64,000 nt of DNA from Umezawaea sp042738955. Lineage in GTDB: Bacteria > Actinomycetota > Actinomycetes > Mycobacteriales > Pseudonocardiaceae. Positions 9,717 to 18,121 of the stretch are shown here, piece after piece. Each line of letters opens with the position of its first letter. The stretch's first letter is position 1. A program made the translations under genes and the position numbers. Location of the stretch: assembly GCF_042738955.1 (NCBI RefSeq), contig NZ_JBHYHC010000021.1, positions 35,315 through 99,314 of the forward strand, given 5' to 3'. Under the pieces are notes generated by a model. It was given only the letters and a program-made list of their open reading frames with translations, ran no database searches and was not told where the DNA came from.

Positions 9717-10898
9717 ATGACCACGATCCAGAAGCAGGACCACAACCCGATCGCGCACCTGACCGCCGAGGACGTCGAGAACCTGGGCCGCGAGCTGGAC
9801 GCGTTGCGGGAGAAGGTGATCGCCAGCCGCGGCGCGAGCGACGCCGCGTACATCCGCAAGGTGATCAAGACCCAGCGGGCGTTGGAGATGGGCGGCCGGG
9901 CCGTGCTGCTCGCGTCCCGCTACAAGCCCGCGTGGTTCGTCGGGACGGCGGCGCTGGCCGTGGCCAAGATCCTGGAGAACATGGAGATCGGCCACAACGT
10001 CATGCACGGCCAGTGGGACTGGATGCGCGACCCGAAGATCCACTCCACCACGTGGGAGTGGGACCACGCCTCGCCCGCCGACCAGTGGAAGCACTCGCAC
10101 AACGAGCTGCACCACACGTACACGAACGTCCTGGGCAAGGACAACGACCTCGGCTACGGCATCATGCGCGTCGACGAGGGCCAGAAGTGGTACCCCGCCC
10201 ACCTGGGGCAGCCGCTGTGGAACCTGATCAACGCGATCTTCTTCCAGTACGGCATCGCCGCGTACGACCTGGAACTCGGCAAGAACCTCAGCAGCAAGAA
10301 GCGCCGCAACGACCCCGGCTTCCGCGAACGCCTGTCCGCGACGCTGCGCAAGGTCCGCCGCCAGGCCGCGAAGGACTACGTCGTCCACCCGCTGCTGTCC
10401 GGCCCGTCCGCGCCCACGACGCTGGCCGCGAACCTCACGGCCAACCTCATCCGCAACCTGTGGACCCACTCGGTCATCATGTGCGGCCACTTCCCCGAGG
10501 GCGTCGAGACCTTCGAGCGCACGTCGATCGAGGGCGAGACCCGCGGCGAGTGGTACCTGCGCCAGATGCTGGGCTCGGCGAACATCAGCGGCGGCCCGTT
10601 GATGCACATCATGACGGGCAACCTGTCGTTCCAGGTGGAGCACCACCTGTTCCCCGACCTGCCGAGCAACCGCTACCAGGAGATCGCCCCCGTGGTGCAG
10701 AACCTGTTCGAGCGCTACGGCCTGACCTACACCACCGGCTCCCTGCCCAAGCAGGTCGCGTCCGCGTGGCGCAAGGTCATCCGCCTGGCCCTGCCCAACG
10801 ACTTCCTGACCAAGCGCCCCACCACCACACCTCGCCCGACGCCCGCGGCCACGCCGCGAGCGGCCGAGCCGGTGCGGGTGGCGGTAGCGGGGGCTTGA
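9717..10898 (+). CDS. Membrane fatty-acid (acyl-CoA) desaturase
   Basis: This 393-residue integral-membrane di-iron desaturase has the three histidine boxes: HNVMH near residue 94, HNELHH near 125 and QVEHHLFP near 307. Hydrophobic segments lie between them. The family introduces a double bond into acyl-CoA or phospholipid acyl chains using O2 and electrons from a reductase; that partner is the gene immediately upstream. The ATG at 9717 follows a GAGGA site. The C-terminus is a Pro/Thr/Ala-rich tail. The pair ends at a strong hairpin. Regulation by the divergent PucR protein is inferred. Confidence 0.93.
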   Translation: MTTIQKQDHNPIAHLTAEDVENLGRELDALREKVIASRGASDAAYIRKVIKTQRALEMGGRAVLLASRYKPAWFVGTAALAVAKILENMEIGHNVMHGQWDWMRDPKIHSTTWEWDHASPADQWKHSHNELHHTYTNVLGKDNDLGYGIMRVDEGQKWYPAHLGQPLWNLINAIFFQYGIAAYDLELGKNLSSKKRRNDPGFRERLSATLRKVRRQAAKDYVVHPLLSGPSAPTTLAANLTANLIRNLWTHSVIMCGHFPEGVETFERTSIEGETRGEWYLRQMLGSANISGGPLMHIMTGNLSFQVEHHLFPDLPSNRYQEIAPVVQNLFERYGLTYTTGSLPKQVASAWRKVIRLALPNDFLTKRPTTTPRPTPAATPRAAEPVRVAVAGA

Positions 10899-10902
10899 GC
10901 AT

Positions 10903-10942
10903 CCGGTCGGTGGTGGGGCTCGGGGGCCTCACCACCGACCGG
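10903..10942. terminator. Bidirectional terminator between desaturase and aminopeptidase
   Basis: A 13-bp perfect stem (CCGGTCGGTGGTG with its complement), extended by three more pairs including one G-T, surrounds an 8-nt loop. It sits between two convergent genes, 4 bp after the desaturase stop and 10 bp from the aminopeptidase stop. Confidence 0.85.
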
Positions 10943-10952
10943 AGGTGTCAGG

Positions 10953-12263
10953 TCAGAACTGGAGCGACCAGCCGTTGATCCGGCCGGTGTCCTGGCGGGC
11001 GACGTCCTGGACCCGGAGCTTCCACACGCCGTTGGCGACCTCGCCGGAGGCGTTGACCGTGTAGGTCGCGACGACGTCGTCGCCGCTGTCGCTGCCGGAC
11101 GACTTCAGCCGGAACGCGGTGCCGTCCGGGGCGACCAGGTCGATCACCAGGTCACCCCGGTAGGTGTGGGTGATGTCCACGCCGACCGCCAAGGCGGCCG
11201 GGGCGTTGCCGGTGACGCCGGAGACGGTGATCGGGCTCTCGACCGTGGTCAGGTCGGGGATCGTCACGTCGGCGGTGTTCTCGAACTTCGGGCCGGTGGG
11301 CGGCGGGGTCCCCTGGGCCAGCGTCCACAGGGCGTGGGCGATGGCGTCGGTGTTGCGGTCGAGCGCGGCGACGTTGACGTTGTCGATCGTGTCGCACGAG
11401 CGGTGGTAGCAGCGGTCGAAGGCGACGCCGGACGTGCCGCCCCACTTGGCGGCCTGCGCGGCGGTCTTGACCACCTCGGCGCCCGCGAACGTGCCGCCGG
11501 TGGCGATGCCCGCCCGCGCGAACGCGGCGTGGTCGGAACGCCCGCCGACCTCGGTCAGCTCGGTCTGCACGCCGATCGACGTGTAGTAGTCCACCAGCAT
11601 CTGCTGCACGGCCACCGAACCCGAGGGCTGGCTCGCGCCCGCGTAGACGAAGTAGCCGGGGTTCGGCGAGCCGGTCATGTCGAAGTTCAGGTACGTCTTG
11701 ATCTTCGCCTTCTCGGTCGACGACAGCGAGTTGACGTAGAACGTCGAGCCGACCAGGCCCAGCTCCTCCGCGCCCCACCAGCCGAAGCGCAGGTGCTTGG
11801 CGGGCTGGAACTGCTGGGCCGCCACGGTCAGCGCGACCTCGAGGATGCCGGAGGACCCGGTGCCGTTGTCGTTGATGCCCGGACCGGCCGTGACGCTGTC
11901 CAGGTGGCCGCCCAGCATGAGGATGTTGTTCGGGTCGCCGCCGGGCCAGTCGGCGATCAGGTTCCACCCGGTCGCGCCGCTCGACGTGAACTGCTGCAAC
12001 GACGTCTGGAACCCGACCGCGTCCAGCTTGGCCTTCACGTAGTCGATCGACGCGCGGTAGCCGGGCCTGCCGTGCGCCCGGTTGCCGCTGTTGGCCGTGG
12101 CGATCGACTGGAGGTTGGTGAGGTGGGCCTGGACGTTGGCCACCGGGATGTCCGGGGCGGCCACGGTCGCGGCCGGCGCCGCCGACGCCGTCAGCGGGCT
12201 CAACAGGGTGCCGGTGAGCAGCAGGGCGCTCGCCAGCGACAGGGTGGACTTCTTCGAGAACAA
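10953..12263 (-). CDS. Secreted M28 zinc aminopeptidase with P-domain
   Basis: This is a 436-residue preproprotein. A signal peptide (hydrophobic core ALLLTGTLL, cleavage near TASA-AP) is followed by an M28 peptidase domain like Streptomyces griseus aminopeptidase. Zinc ligands are visible in GGHLDS, INDNGTG, WGAEELG, FDMTG and GRSDHAAF. A C-terminal proprotein-convertase P-domain beta sandwich occupies about the last 110 residues. It should release N-terminal amino acids from peptides outside the cell. The TTG at 12263 is chosen because GGAGG lies 5 nt upstream and the signal peptide begins there; longer in-frame extension has no secretion logic. Confidence 0.92.
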   Translation of the reverse strand: MFSKKSTLSLASALLLTGTLLSPLTASAAPAATVAAPDIPVANVQAHLTNLQSIATANSGNRAHGRPGYRASIDYVKAKLDAVGFQTSLQQFTSSGATGWNLIADWPGGDPNNILMLGGHLDSVTAGPGINDNGTGSSGILEVALTVAAQQFQPAKHLRFGWWGAEELGLVGSTFYVNSLSSTEKAKIKTYLNFDMTGSPNPGYFVYAGASQPSGSVAVQQMLVDYYTSIGVQTELTEVGGRSDHAAFARAGIATGGTFAGAEVVKTAAQAAKWGGTSGVAFDRCYHRSCDTIDNVNVAALDRNTDAIAHALWTLAQGTPPPTGPKFENTADVTIPDLTTVESPITVSGVTGNAPAALAVGVDITHTYRGDLVIDLVAPDGTAFRLKSSGSDSGDDVVATYTVNASGEVANGVWKLRVQDVARQDTGRINGWSLQF

Positions 12264-12437
12264 GGCTGCCTCCGCAGGGATTGGGAAAGCCTCGTCGAGC
12301 TTGCGGGCTGGACACCCGGAGCGGTAGCGACGTTCGTTGTGGCACGTTTGGCCGATCAGGACCGGTTCGTCCGACTTGACCCTGACGCGCGGGTCAGGGG
12401 TTAGCGTCCCCGCTCCGATCCCGTGGAGGAGCCCGCC

Positions 12438-13415
12438 GTGTCCCGTGAAGTCCGCCTCGTCGCCGTGCCCGAAGGCCTGCCACGCCCGGAGCACTTCGAG
12501 GTCGTCACCACCCCCGTGCCCACGCCCTCGGCCGGTCAAGTGCTGGTGCGCAACCGGTTCTTCCAGGTGTCCGCCCGGCTGCGGACCCTGCTGTCCGGCG
12601 CGGCCGAGGGCACGCCGCTGCCCTCGGTGCGGCCGGGCGAGTCGCCGCCGTCCGCGACCGTCGGCGAGGTCGTCACCGCGCCGGAGGACAGCGGTCTGAG
12701 TCCCGGTGACCTGGTCTTCCACTGGCTGGGCTGGCGCGAGCACGCGGTCCTGCCCGCCGAGGCGTGCGTGCCGCTCGGCGACGCGCTGCCCGACCCGGTG
12801 GCCCACCTCGGGTCGGGGTGGACGGCGTACACGGCGCTGACCCGCTACGGCGCTCTCGTGCCCGGTGAGACCGTGCTCGTCACCGCCGGGGCCGGGGGAG
12901 TGGGCTCGCTCGCGGGCCAGATCGCCCGCGCACTCGGCGCGGGCCGGGTCATCGGCACCACCGGCTCACCGGAGAAGGCCGACCGGATGACCGCGGACCT
13001 CGGCTACGACACCGTCCTGGTCGGCGGAGCCCCGCTCACCGAGGAGGTCGACGTCGTCGTGGACAACGTCGGCGGCGACCACCTGCGCGCGGCCGTCGCC
13101 CGCGCCCGCCCCGGCGCGCGGATCGTGCTGGTCGGCACCCTGGCGAGCCAGTTGCGGCCGCGCCTGTCCGGCGCGGTCGCCCCGGTCGAACTGGACGCCT
13201 TCCAGCTCATCCTCAAGGGGATCACCCTCCGTGGGTTCAGCGATCCGGGCGACCCGAGGGCCAAGGCGGAGTGGACCGAGCGCTTCGGCACGTGGCTGCG
13301 GGACGGTGCGATCACCTTCTCGCACGTCCGCGTCCGGGGCATCGACCACGCGGCCGAGGCGTTGCACGACGTGATCGGCGGCAGGCACGTCGGCACGGTC
13401 GTCGTGGAGCTGTAG
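12438..13415 (+). CDS. MDR-family NADPH-dependent oxidoreductase (PTGR/CurA-like)
   Basis: This zinc-free medium-chain dehydrogenase/reductase has about 325 residues. Opening with an LPRPEHFE-type segment is typical of prostaglandin-reductase/CurA-like alkenal reductases, and a Rossmann motif (VTAGAGGVGSLAGQIARALG) lies near residue 150. The family reduces alpha,beta-unsaturated carbonyls with NADPH. The GTG at 12438 is preferred over one at 12423 because GGAGGA precedes it. A MerR gene starts 9 bp after the stop, with its ribosome site overlapping the stop, so the two are one transcript, probably stress-inducible. Confidence 0.88.
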   Translation: MSREVRLVAVPEGLPRPEHFEVVTTPVPTPSAGQVLVRNRFFQVSARLRTLLSGAAEGTPLPSVRPGESPPSATVGEVVTAPEDSGLSPGDLVFHWLGWREHAVLPAEACVPLGDALPDPVAHLGSGWTAYTALTRYGALVPGETVLVTAGAGGVGSLAGQIARALGAGRVIGTTGSPEKADRMTADLGYDTVLVGGAPLTEEVDVVVDNVGGDHLRAAVARARPGARIVLVGTLASQLRPRLSGAVAPVELDAFQLILKGITLRGFSDPGDPRAKAEWTERFGTWLRDGAITFSHVRVRGIDHAAEALHDVIGGRHVGTVVVEL

Positions 13416-13424
13416 GAGGACGGG

Positions 13425-13934
13425 ATGAGGATCGGTGACGCCGCGGCGGCCGCGGGCACCACGCCACGGGCGCTGAGGTTCTACGAGCAGCGCGGGCTGC
13501 TGCCCCCGCCGCGGCGCACCCGCACCGGCCAACGGCTGTACGGCGAGCAGGAGGTCGCACGGGTGCGCGTCATCCGCGAACTCCTGGCCCACGGCCTCAC
13601 CGTGGAGGACGTCGCGGCGTGCGCCGACCGCCTGCACCTGCTGGAGGACGACGTCCTGCCGCGCTACGGCGAAGGCGTGTGCACGCGGACGAGCGGTGTC
13701 GTCGAGCGCCGGATCGCCGCGCTCGACGCCGAGATCGGCAGGCTCACGGCGCTGCGCGACCGGCTGGGCTCGGTCCGCGGAGCCCAGCCGGCGGCGACCG
13801 TCCACAGCGGAGCGTCAGGGCCGGGCGATGCCCTCCACGAACAGCTCCAGCAGTCGTCCACTCCGGTCGGCAGCGGCCGGGGAGGTCTCCCGGACCCACG
13901 CGGCGGCGCTGATCAGGTCGAACAGCTCCCGTGA
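13425..13934 (+). CDS. MerR-family regulator
   Basis: This 169-residue protein has an N-terminal winged helix (MRIGDAAAAAGTTPRALRFY, then RTRTGQRLYGEQEVARV) and a dimerization coiled coil (about residues 75-110). A cysteine in GEGVC could be redox or metal sensing, but no full metal-site pattern is present. It is the second gene of the operon with the oxidoreductase. The last 120 nt overlap the convergent TetR gene, and the final 40 residues look like an unstructured tail. Confidence 0.87.
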   Translation: MRIGDAAAAAGTTPRALRFYEQRGLLPPPRRTRTGQRLYGEQEVARVRVIRELLAHGLTVEDVAACADRLHLLEDDVLPRYGEGVCTRTSGVVERRIAALDAEIGRLTALRDRLGSVRGAQPAATVHSGASGPGDALHEQLQQSSTPVGSGRGGLPDPRGGADQVEQLP

Positions 13935-14396
13935 CGTGAGGTCGCCGCGGACCCGGCCCGTGTCCTGGGCCGCGCGCAGCAGGGTGGCGCCGCACCGCTC
14001 CATCGCCAGGCAGCCCTCGTGCCAGTGGCTGTCCTCGTCGCGCATCCCCTGCGCCAGTACCGCGGCCAGGCCGCGGAACGTGCTGGAGAACAGCACCGCC
14101 TCGCACGTCCAGTCCATCAACGCCCCGAGCGGGTCGTCGCCCGCCGCCACCAGTTCACCGTGCGCGAGCAGCGCGGTCAGGCCGTCGCGGGTGGTCGCCT
14201 CGATCAGCGACTCCCGCGTGGCGAAGTGCCCGTAGAGCGTGCCGACGGCGACGCCCGCCCCGGTCGCGATCTCCTCGAGCGAGGCCGCGGATCCCTTGGC
14301 CTGGAAGGATTCCCGAGCGACCCGCAGGATCGCGTCGTAGTTGCGGCGCCCGTCCGCGCGCACCGGTCGACGCGCGGGCGGGGGAGCGTTCCCCAC
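13815..14396 (-). CDS. TetR-family regulator
   Basis: A 193-residue protein with a canonical TetR N-terminus: the helix-turn-helix reads AASLEEIATGAGVAVGTLYG (about residues 36-55), followed by HFATRESLIEA. The C-terminal ligand domain resembles the SbtR-like TetR_C subgroup. The GTG start at 14396 has GGAGG 6 nt upstream. No transporter or enzyme follows in the same direction; the MerR gene converges with it. Its target may be itself or the divergent winged-helix gene at 14555. An inverted repeat lies in the upstream region. Confidence 0.87.
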   Translation of the reverse strand: MGNAPPPARRPVRADGRRNYDAILRVARESFQAKGSAASLEEIATGAGVAVGTLYGHFATRESLIEATTRDGLTALLAHGELVAAGDDPLGALMDWTCEAVLFSSTFRGLAAVLAQGMRDEDSHWHEGCLAMERCGATLLRAAQDTGRVRGDLTSRELFDLISAAAWVRETSPAAADRSGRLLELFVEGIARP

Positions 14397-14434
14397 GTAG
14401 GACCTCCGGCGGGCAGGGGTCGTGATCAGCTAAA

Positions 14435-14449
14435 TCGAGACTACCTCGA
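14435..14449. promoter_or_regulatory. Candidate TetR operator
   Basis: TCGAG and CTCGA flank ACTAC, with outer AA/TT bases extending the symmetry. It lies 39 bp upstream of the TetR start in a locally AT-richer stretch, as expected for an autoregulatory site. Confidence 0.4.
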
Positions 14450-14554
14450 CTTCTCCCGACCCACCAACCCGCCCCGGTTCCCCGGCGAAGGGCAAGCCCC
14501 GTCCAGCCCGTGGACGACGTTGACCGCCGCCACCGGACTTGATCGGATCATTCC

Positions 14555-15043
14555 GTGACCGCCACCCGTTCCCCCGACACCGTCGAGATCACCCTGGTGA
14601 TCCGCGCGAGCACGGCAGGCGCGTCGGCGGTGGCCGACACCGTGGCCACCGCACTGCGCTCCGCGTTCGACGAGGCCCGCCTGGACGTCGACATCCCGCA
14701 GCTGGACGTCGACGTGCCGCTCCAGCGGGGCGCTCCCGAACTGCGCGTCCTCGCGGCCTCCCGCCGCGTCCTGCACCGCGGCGTGCCGGTGCCGCTGACC
14801 CGGCTGGAGTTCGACCTCCTGCTGCACCTGTGCCGCGAGCCGCGGCGGGTGCACGGGCGGTCGGCGCTGATGAACCGGGTGTGGCGGATGTCCTCGCCGG
14901 TCGACACCCGCACCATCGACGTGCACGTGCGCCGGATCCGCGCCAAGCTCGGCCGGGACGGCGCCGAGTTCATCGGCACCGTCCGCGGCGTCGGCTACCG
15001 CGTGGAGCGGGCGCACCTCGTGCGCGTGGAGGACGAGGGCTAG
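14555..15043 (+). CDS. Orphan OmpR-type winged-helix protein without receiver domain
   Basis: The C-terminal half (about residues 60-155) of this 162-residue protein is a Trans_reg_C winged helix: LTRLEFDLLLHLCREPRRVH, then TIDVHVRRIRAKLG and TVRGVGYR. The N-terminal 60 residues are not a receiver domain; they look like a short alternating beta/alpha region I do not recognise. There is no sensor kinase nearby, so it is a one-component or accessory DNA-binding protein. The start is a GTG at 14555. It overlaps the convergent EamA gene by 4 nt. Confidence 0.85.
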   Translation: MTATRSPDTVEITLVIRASTAGASAVADTVATALRSAFDEARLDVDIPQLDVDVPLQRGAPELRVLAASRRVLHRGVPVPLTRLEFDLLLHLCREPRRVHGRSALMNRVWRMSSPVDTRTIDVHVRRIRAKLGRDGAEFIGTVRGVGYRVERAHLVRVEDEG

Positions 15044-15975
15044 GGGACGGGCTTGTCGAGCACGGCCCCGTCCGGCCGCACCTGGTCCGCGCCGCGGGAC
15101 TCGTCGGCGTAGACCATGAGCGTCGAGCCGCCGAGGGCGAGGACGATCCCGATGAGCGCGTAGACCGTCGGCAGCGTCTGGTAGGCGATGAGCGACAGCA
15201 CGATGGTCAGCACGGGCGCGAGCGCGTTGGTGACCGGCGCGACGATCGCGGCCTTGCCGCGCGAGAGCGCCATGACGAGGAACAGCGCGCCCACGGCGTT
15301 GAGCAGCTGCGTGCCCAGTGTCAGCGCGGGCGCCTGCCAGGGGGCGTCGCCGGGGAAGTCGCCCATCATGAACCAGGCCACCGGGACCAGCAGCAGGCCG
15401 CTGACCGTCATCCACGCGAACGTCGTCGCGTCGTTCACCCCGACCGTGGCGGCCTTCTTCATGAAGTAGGCCTGCACGCCCCAGGCGACCGTCACGACCA
15501 GCGCCAGCACGAGCCACGACCCGCCGGTCGCGTCACCGGACCCGCTGGTGATGCTGAACAGGACGATCGACGCCAGCGCGGCGACCAGCCCGACCGTGGC
15601 CAGGCCGCGGACGCGTTCCCGCAGGATCGCCACGGCCATCAGCACGGTGATGGCGGGGGAGATGGAGATGAGCGGGAAGATCAGGTACGCCGGTCCGGTG
15701 CTCAACGCCTTGAACAGCACCAGCTGGCCGCCCGCGCCGGTCAGCCCGACGACCAGGCCGTACACGGCCGCGATCGGCCGCCGGTCGAGCTTGTGCCCCC
15801 GCAGCGCGAAGAAGGCGGGGATGAGCATGGTGAACGCCCAGAGGATGTACACCATCTCGTTGGGGTAGCCGTAGAGCGAGGTCGGGGCGCCGGAGAACGC
15901 GCCCCACACGCCCCAGAACAGCACCAGCAGCCCGGCGTAGGGGATCCAGCCGGTCGAACCGCGATCACTCATCAC
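15040..15975 (-). CDS. EamA-family permease of an amino-sugar operon
   Basis: This 311-residue protein has about ten membrane segments and two EamA repeats. It starts 11 nt inside the preceding kinase gene, so it is translationally coupled to the isomerase/kinase operon. EamA proteins are usually exporters, but in this context import of a sugar or amino sugar is the simplest role. That substrate assignment is inference; no PTS or ABC sugar transporter is present in the window. Confidence 0.88.
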   Translation of the reverse strand: MMSDRGSTGWIPYAGLLVLFWGVWGAFSGAPTSLYGYPNEMVYILWAFTMLIPAFFALRGHKLDRRPIAAVYGLVVGLTGAGGQLVLFKALSTGPAYLIFPLISISPAITVLMAVAILRERVRGLATVGLVAALASIVLFSITSGSGDATGGSWLVLALVVTVAWGVQAYFMKKAATVGVNDATTFAWMTVSGLLLVPVAWFMMGDFPGDAPWQAPALTLGTQLLNAVGALFLVMALSRGKAAIVAPVTNALAPVLTIVLSLIAYQTLPTVYALIGIVLALGGSTLMVYADESRGADQVRPDGAVLDKPVP

Positions 15976-16975
15976 TGCCTCCTGGGAACACGGTGGGCGC
16001 GTGCGCCCGCAACCTGGTGACGGCCTCGGGGCGCAGCGGGCGGCCCGCCAGCCGGGCCGCGTGCAGCGCGGCGCCGAGGACCGGGGGGAGGAGCGGGTCG
16101 CGCAGGTCCACCGGCGCGTCGGCGAGGTGCTCGCGGAACGCGGTGCGCACGGCCTCGTTGCTGAAGACCCCGCCCGACCACGACACGGGGACGACCTCGT
16201 CGGCCCCGTAGTCGAGGTGGGCGATCGTGGACGTGACCAGGCCCGCCAGCGCGTGCCCGGCGTCGCGGAGGATCTCCCGGCACGCGGTGTCGCCGTCCTC
16301 GGCCGCCTCCGTGACGACCCGCGCCAGCGCCGCGATCCGGGCCCGGTCGCCCTGCCAGCGGTTGAGGACCACGTCGACGAGGTCCAGGTCGGCGGCCAGC
16401 CGCAGGTGGCCCGCCAGGCGCTCGCGCAGGGGACCGGTGGGCAGCCTGCCGTCGGACATCTTCGCGAACGCGGCCAGCCCCCGGACCGCGATCCAGTAGG
16501 CCGAGCCCTCGTCGTCGAACAGCTCGCCCCAGCCGCCCACGCGCAGCCGTCGGCCGTCGTGCTCGCCGTAGGCCATCGACCCGGTCCCGGCGATCACGTT
16601 CACGCCGTCGACCGCGCCGAGCGACCCCGCCCAGCCCGCGACCATGTCGTTGTCGCAGCCGTACCGCGGGTGGCCGAGCACCTCGCCGGGGATGGCGTCC
16701 AGCGTCGTGAGGTCGGCGCTGACCTCGCCGTAGCCGGGGAGCGCGACGAACGCGTGGGTGATCAGGTCCGGGGTGGTCCCGGCGTCGGCGCACACGGCGT
16801 CGACCCCGGCGCCCAGCACGTCCCGGACCAGGTCGATGCTCTGGCCGAGGTAGTAGCAGCTGGGCGCGAGCGCGGTGGCCGCGACCGTGCCATCGGCGAG
16901 GACCAGCGCGAACGCCGTCTTCGTCCCACCGCCGTCGACACCGAGGAACACCCCGTCGTCACTGGTCGAGTCCAT
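15965..16975 (-). CDS. BadF/BcrA-type sugar kinase (N-acetylglucosamine kinase-like)
   Basis: This 336-residue ASKHA-fold kinase starts with the phosphate-1 motif GVDGGGTKTAFAL. NVIAGTGSMAYG near residue 130 is the phosphate-2/adenosine region, followed by GGWGELFDDEGSAYWI. These patterns match N-acetylglucosamine kinase-like proteins that make the 6-phosphate. It overlaps the upstream isomerase gene by 17 nt and the downstream permease gene by 11 nt. Together they would import, phosphorylate and isomerize an amino sugar. Exact substrate specificity is not visible. Confidence 0.88.
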   Translation of the reverse strand: MDSTSDDGVFLGVDGGGTKTAFALVLADGTVAATALAPSCYYLGQSIDLVRDVLGAGVDAVCADAGTTPDLITHAFVALPGYGEVSADLTTLDAIPGEVLGHPRYGCDNDMVAGWAGSLGAVDGVNVIAGTGSMAYGEHDGRRLRVGGWGELFDDEGSAYWIAVRGLAAFAKMSDGRLPTGPLRERLAGHLRLAADLDLVDVVLNRWQGDRARIAALARVVTEAAEDGDTACREILRDAGHALAGLVTSTIAHLDYGADEVVPVSWSGGVFSNEAVRTAFREHLADAPVDLRDPLLPPVLGAALHAARLAGRPLRPEAVTRLRAHAPTVFPGGSDE

Positions 16976-18056
16976 GGATGGTGACTCCCTTCACGACGCG
17001 GTTGACCTCGTTGGCCGGGAACGGGTTGTCGGGGTCGAGACCCAGCGCGAGCGACCGGGCGAGCGCGAGGTGCTGGGCGACGAGCAGGAGCACCGGCGCG
17101 GCGGCCGAGTCGGACAGGCCGCCGAGCGTCGGGAACGACCACGTCTCGTCGTCGCCGAGGCAGCCGACGGACACCACACGCCCCTCGGGCAGGGCTCGGC
17201 GCAGCTCGTGCACGATGTCGAGGTCGTAGCGGCGCGTGTAGGGGTCGTTGGAGAGGTACACGACGACGACCGTGGAGTCGGTGAGCACCGACTTGGGCCC
17301 GTGCCGGAACCCCAGCGGCGTGTCGAAGTAGCTCACGACCCGGCCCGCGGTCAGCTCGATGAGCTTGAGCGAGGACTCGCGCGCGGCTCCGGCGAGCGCG
17401 CCGCTGCCCAGGTAGACGACCCGGTCCGCGTCCAGGTCGAGCCTCGCCAGCGCGGGCAACGCCGTGTCGGCCGCCTCCGCGAGCCTGGCGACGTCGTCGA
17501 GACCGCCGAGGACGACCAGCGCGGCCAGCATCATCGAGGTGGCGCTGGAGGTCATCGCGAACCCGCGGTCGTGGGCGTCCTCGGGCATCAGCAGCGCCAG
17601 GCCGGTCGCCCTCCGGTAGAGCGCGCCGTCCGGGTTGCAGGTCAGGACCAGGTGGTGGGGCTCCGATAGCAGCTCGTCGGCGAGGCGGACCGCCGCCAGG
17701 GACTCGGGGCTGTCGCCCGAGCGGGCGAAGGACACCAGCAGCGTGGGCACGTCGTCGGCGAAGTGGTCGCGCGGGTTGCTCACCAGGTCGGTGGTGGCCA
17801 CGGCGTCCACTCGGCGGTGGAGCGCGCGAGCCAGGGCGGGGGCGACGATCTGCCCCGCGAACGCCGACGTGCCCGCGCCGGTGAGGACGACCCGCAGGTC
17901 CTCGCGGGCGGTCAGCGGGGCGAGGAACCCGGCGATCCGCTCCCGGTCGCGGTGCAGGGACGCGGCCAGCTCGCGCCAGACCTCGGGCTGGTGGGCGATC
18001 TCGCGGGTGGTCCACAGCGCGGGGTCGAAAGCCGTGGTGGTGAGGGGGTCCGGCAT
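16959..18056 (-). CDS. SIS-domain sugar isomerase/deaminase (AgaS-like)
   Basis: This 365-residue cytoplasmic protein has two SIS domains. VVLTGAGTSAFAG near residue 58 and SFARSGDSPES near 110 are the sugar-phosphate-binding loops of the first; YLGSGALAGAARE near 225 belongs to the second. The closest group by motif is AgaS/GlmS-type ketose-aldose isomerase. It is first in the operon with the kinase and permease and divergent from a GntR/UTRA regulator. It probably deaminates or isomerizes the phosphorylated amino sugar made by the kinase. Confidence 0.88.
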   Translation of the reverse strand: MPDPLTTTAFDPALWTTREIAHQPEVWRELAASLHRDRERIAGFLAPLTAREDLRVVLTGAGTSAFAGQIVAPALARALHRRVDAVATTDLVSNPRDHFADDVPTLLVSFARSGDSPESLAAVRLADELLSEPHHLVLTCNPDGALYRRATGLALLMPEDAHDRGFAMTSSATSMMLAALVVLGGLDDVARLAEAADTALPALARLDLDADRVVYLGSGALAGAARESSLKLIELTAGRVVSYFDTPLGFRHGPKSVLTDSTVVVVYLSNDPYTRRYDLDIVHELRRALPEGRVVSVGCLGDDETWSFPTLGGLSDSAAAPVLLLVAQHLALARSLALGLDPDNPFPANEVNRVVKGVTIHGLDQ

Positions 18057-18102
18057 GCCGCGAGACGGTAGGGAGGCCGTGTGCGGTCTGCAATGAGAAT
18101 GC

Positions 18103-18121
18103 TACTGGTATGGTACCGGTA
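18103..18121. promoter_or_regulatory. GntR operator over a leaderless promoter
   Basis: TACTGGTA-TGG-TACCGGTA is an 8-3-8 inverted repeat with one mismatch, ending on the A of the GntR start codon. A -10-like TATGGT (18109-18114) lies inside it, 6 nt before the ATG, which fits a leaderless transcript. The site is also about 50 bp from the divergent isomerase start, so one repressor could control both directions. Confidence 0.6.

Noticed and set aside
10953..12806. 617-codon version of the M28 aminopeptidase
   Set aside because: The extension opposes the start of the MDR oxidoreductase gene; the TTG at 12263 has a ribosome site and a signal peptide right after it.
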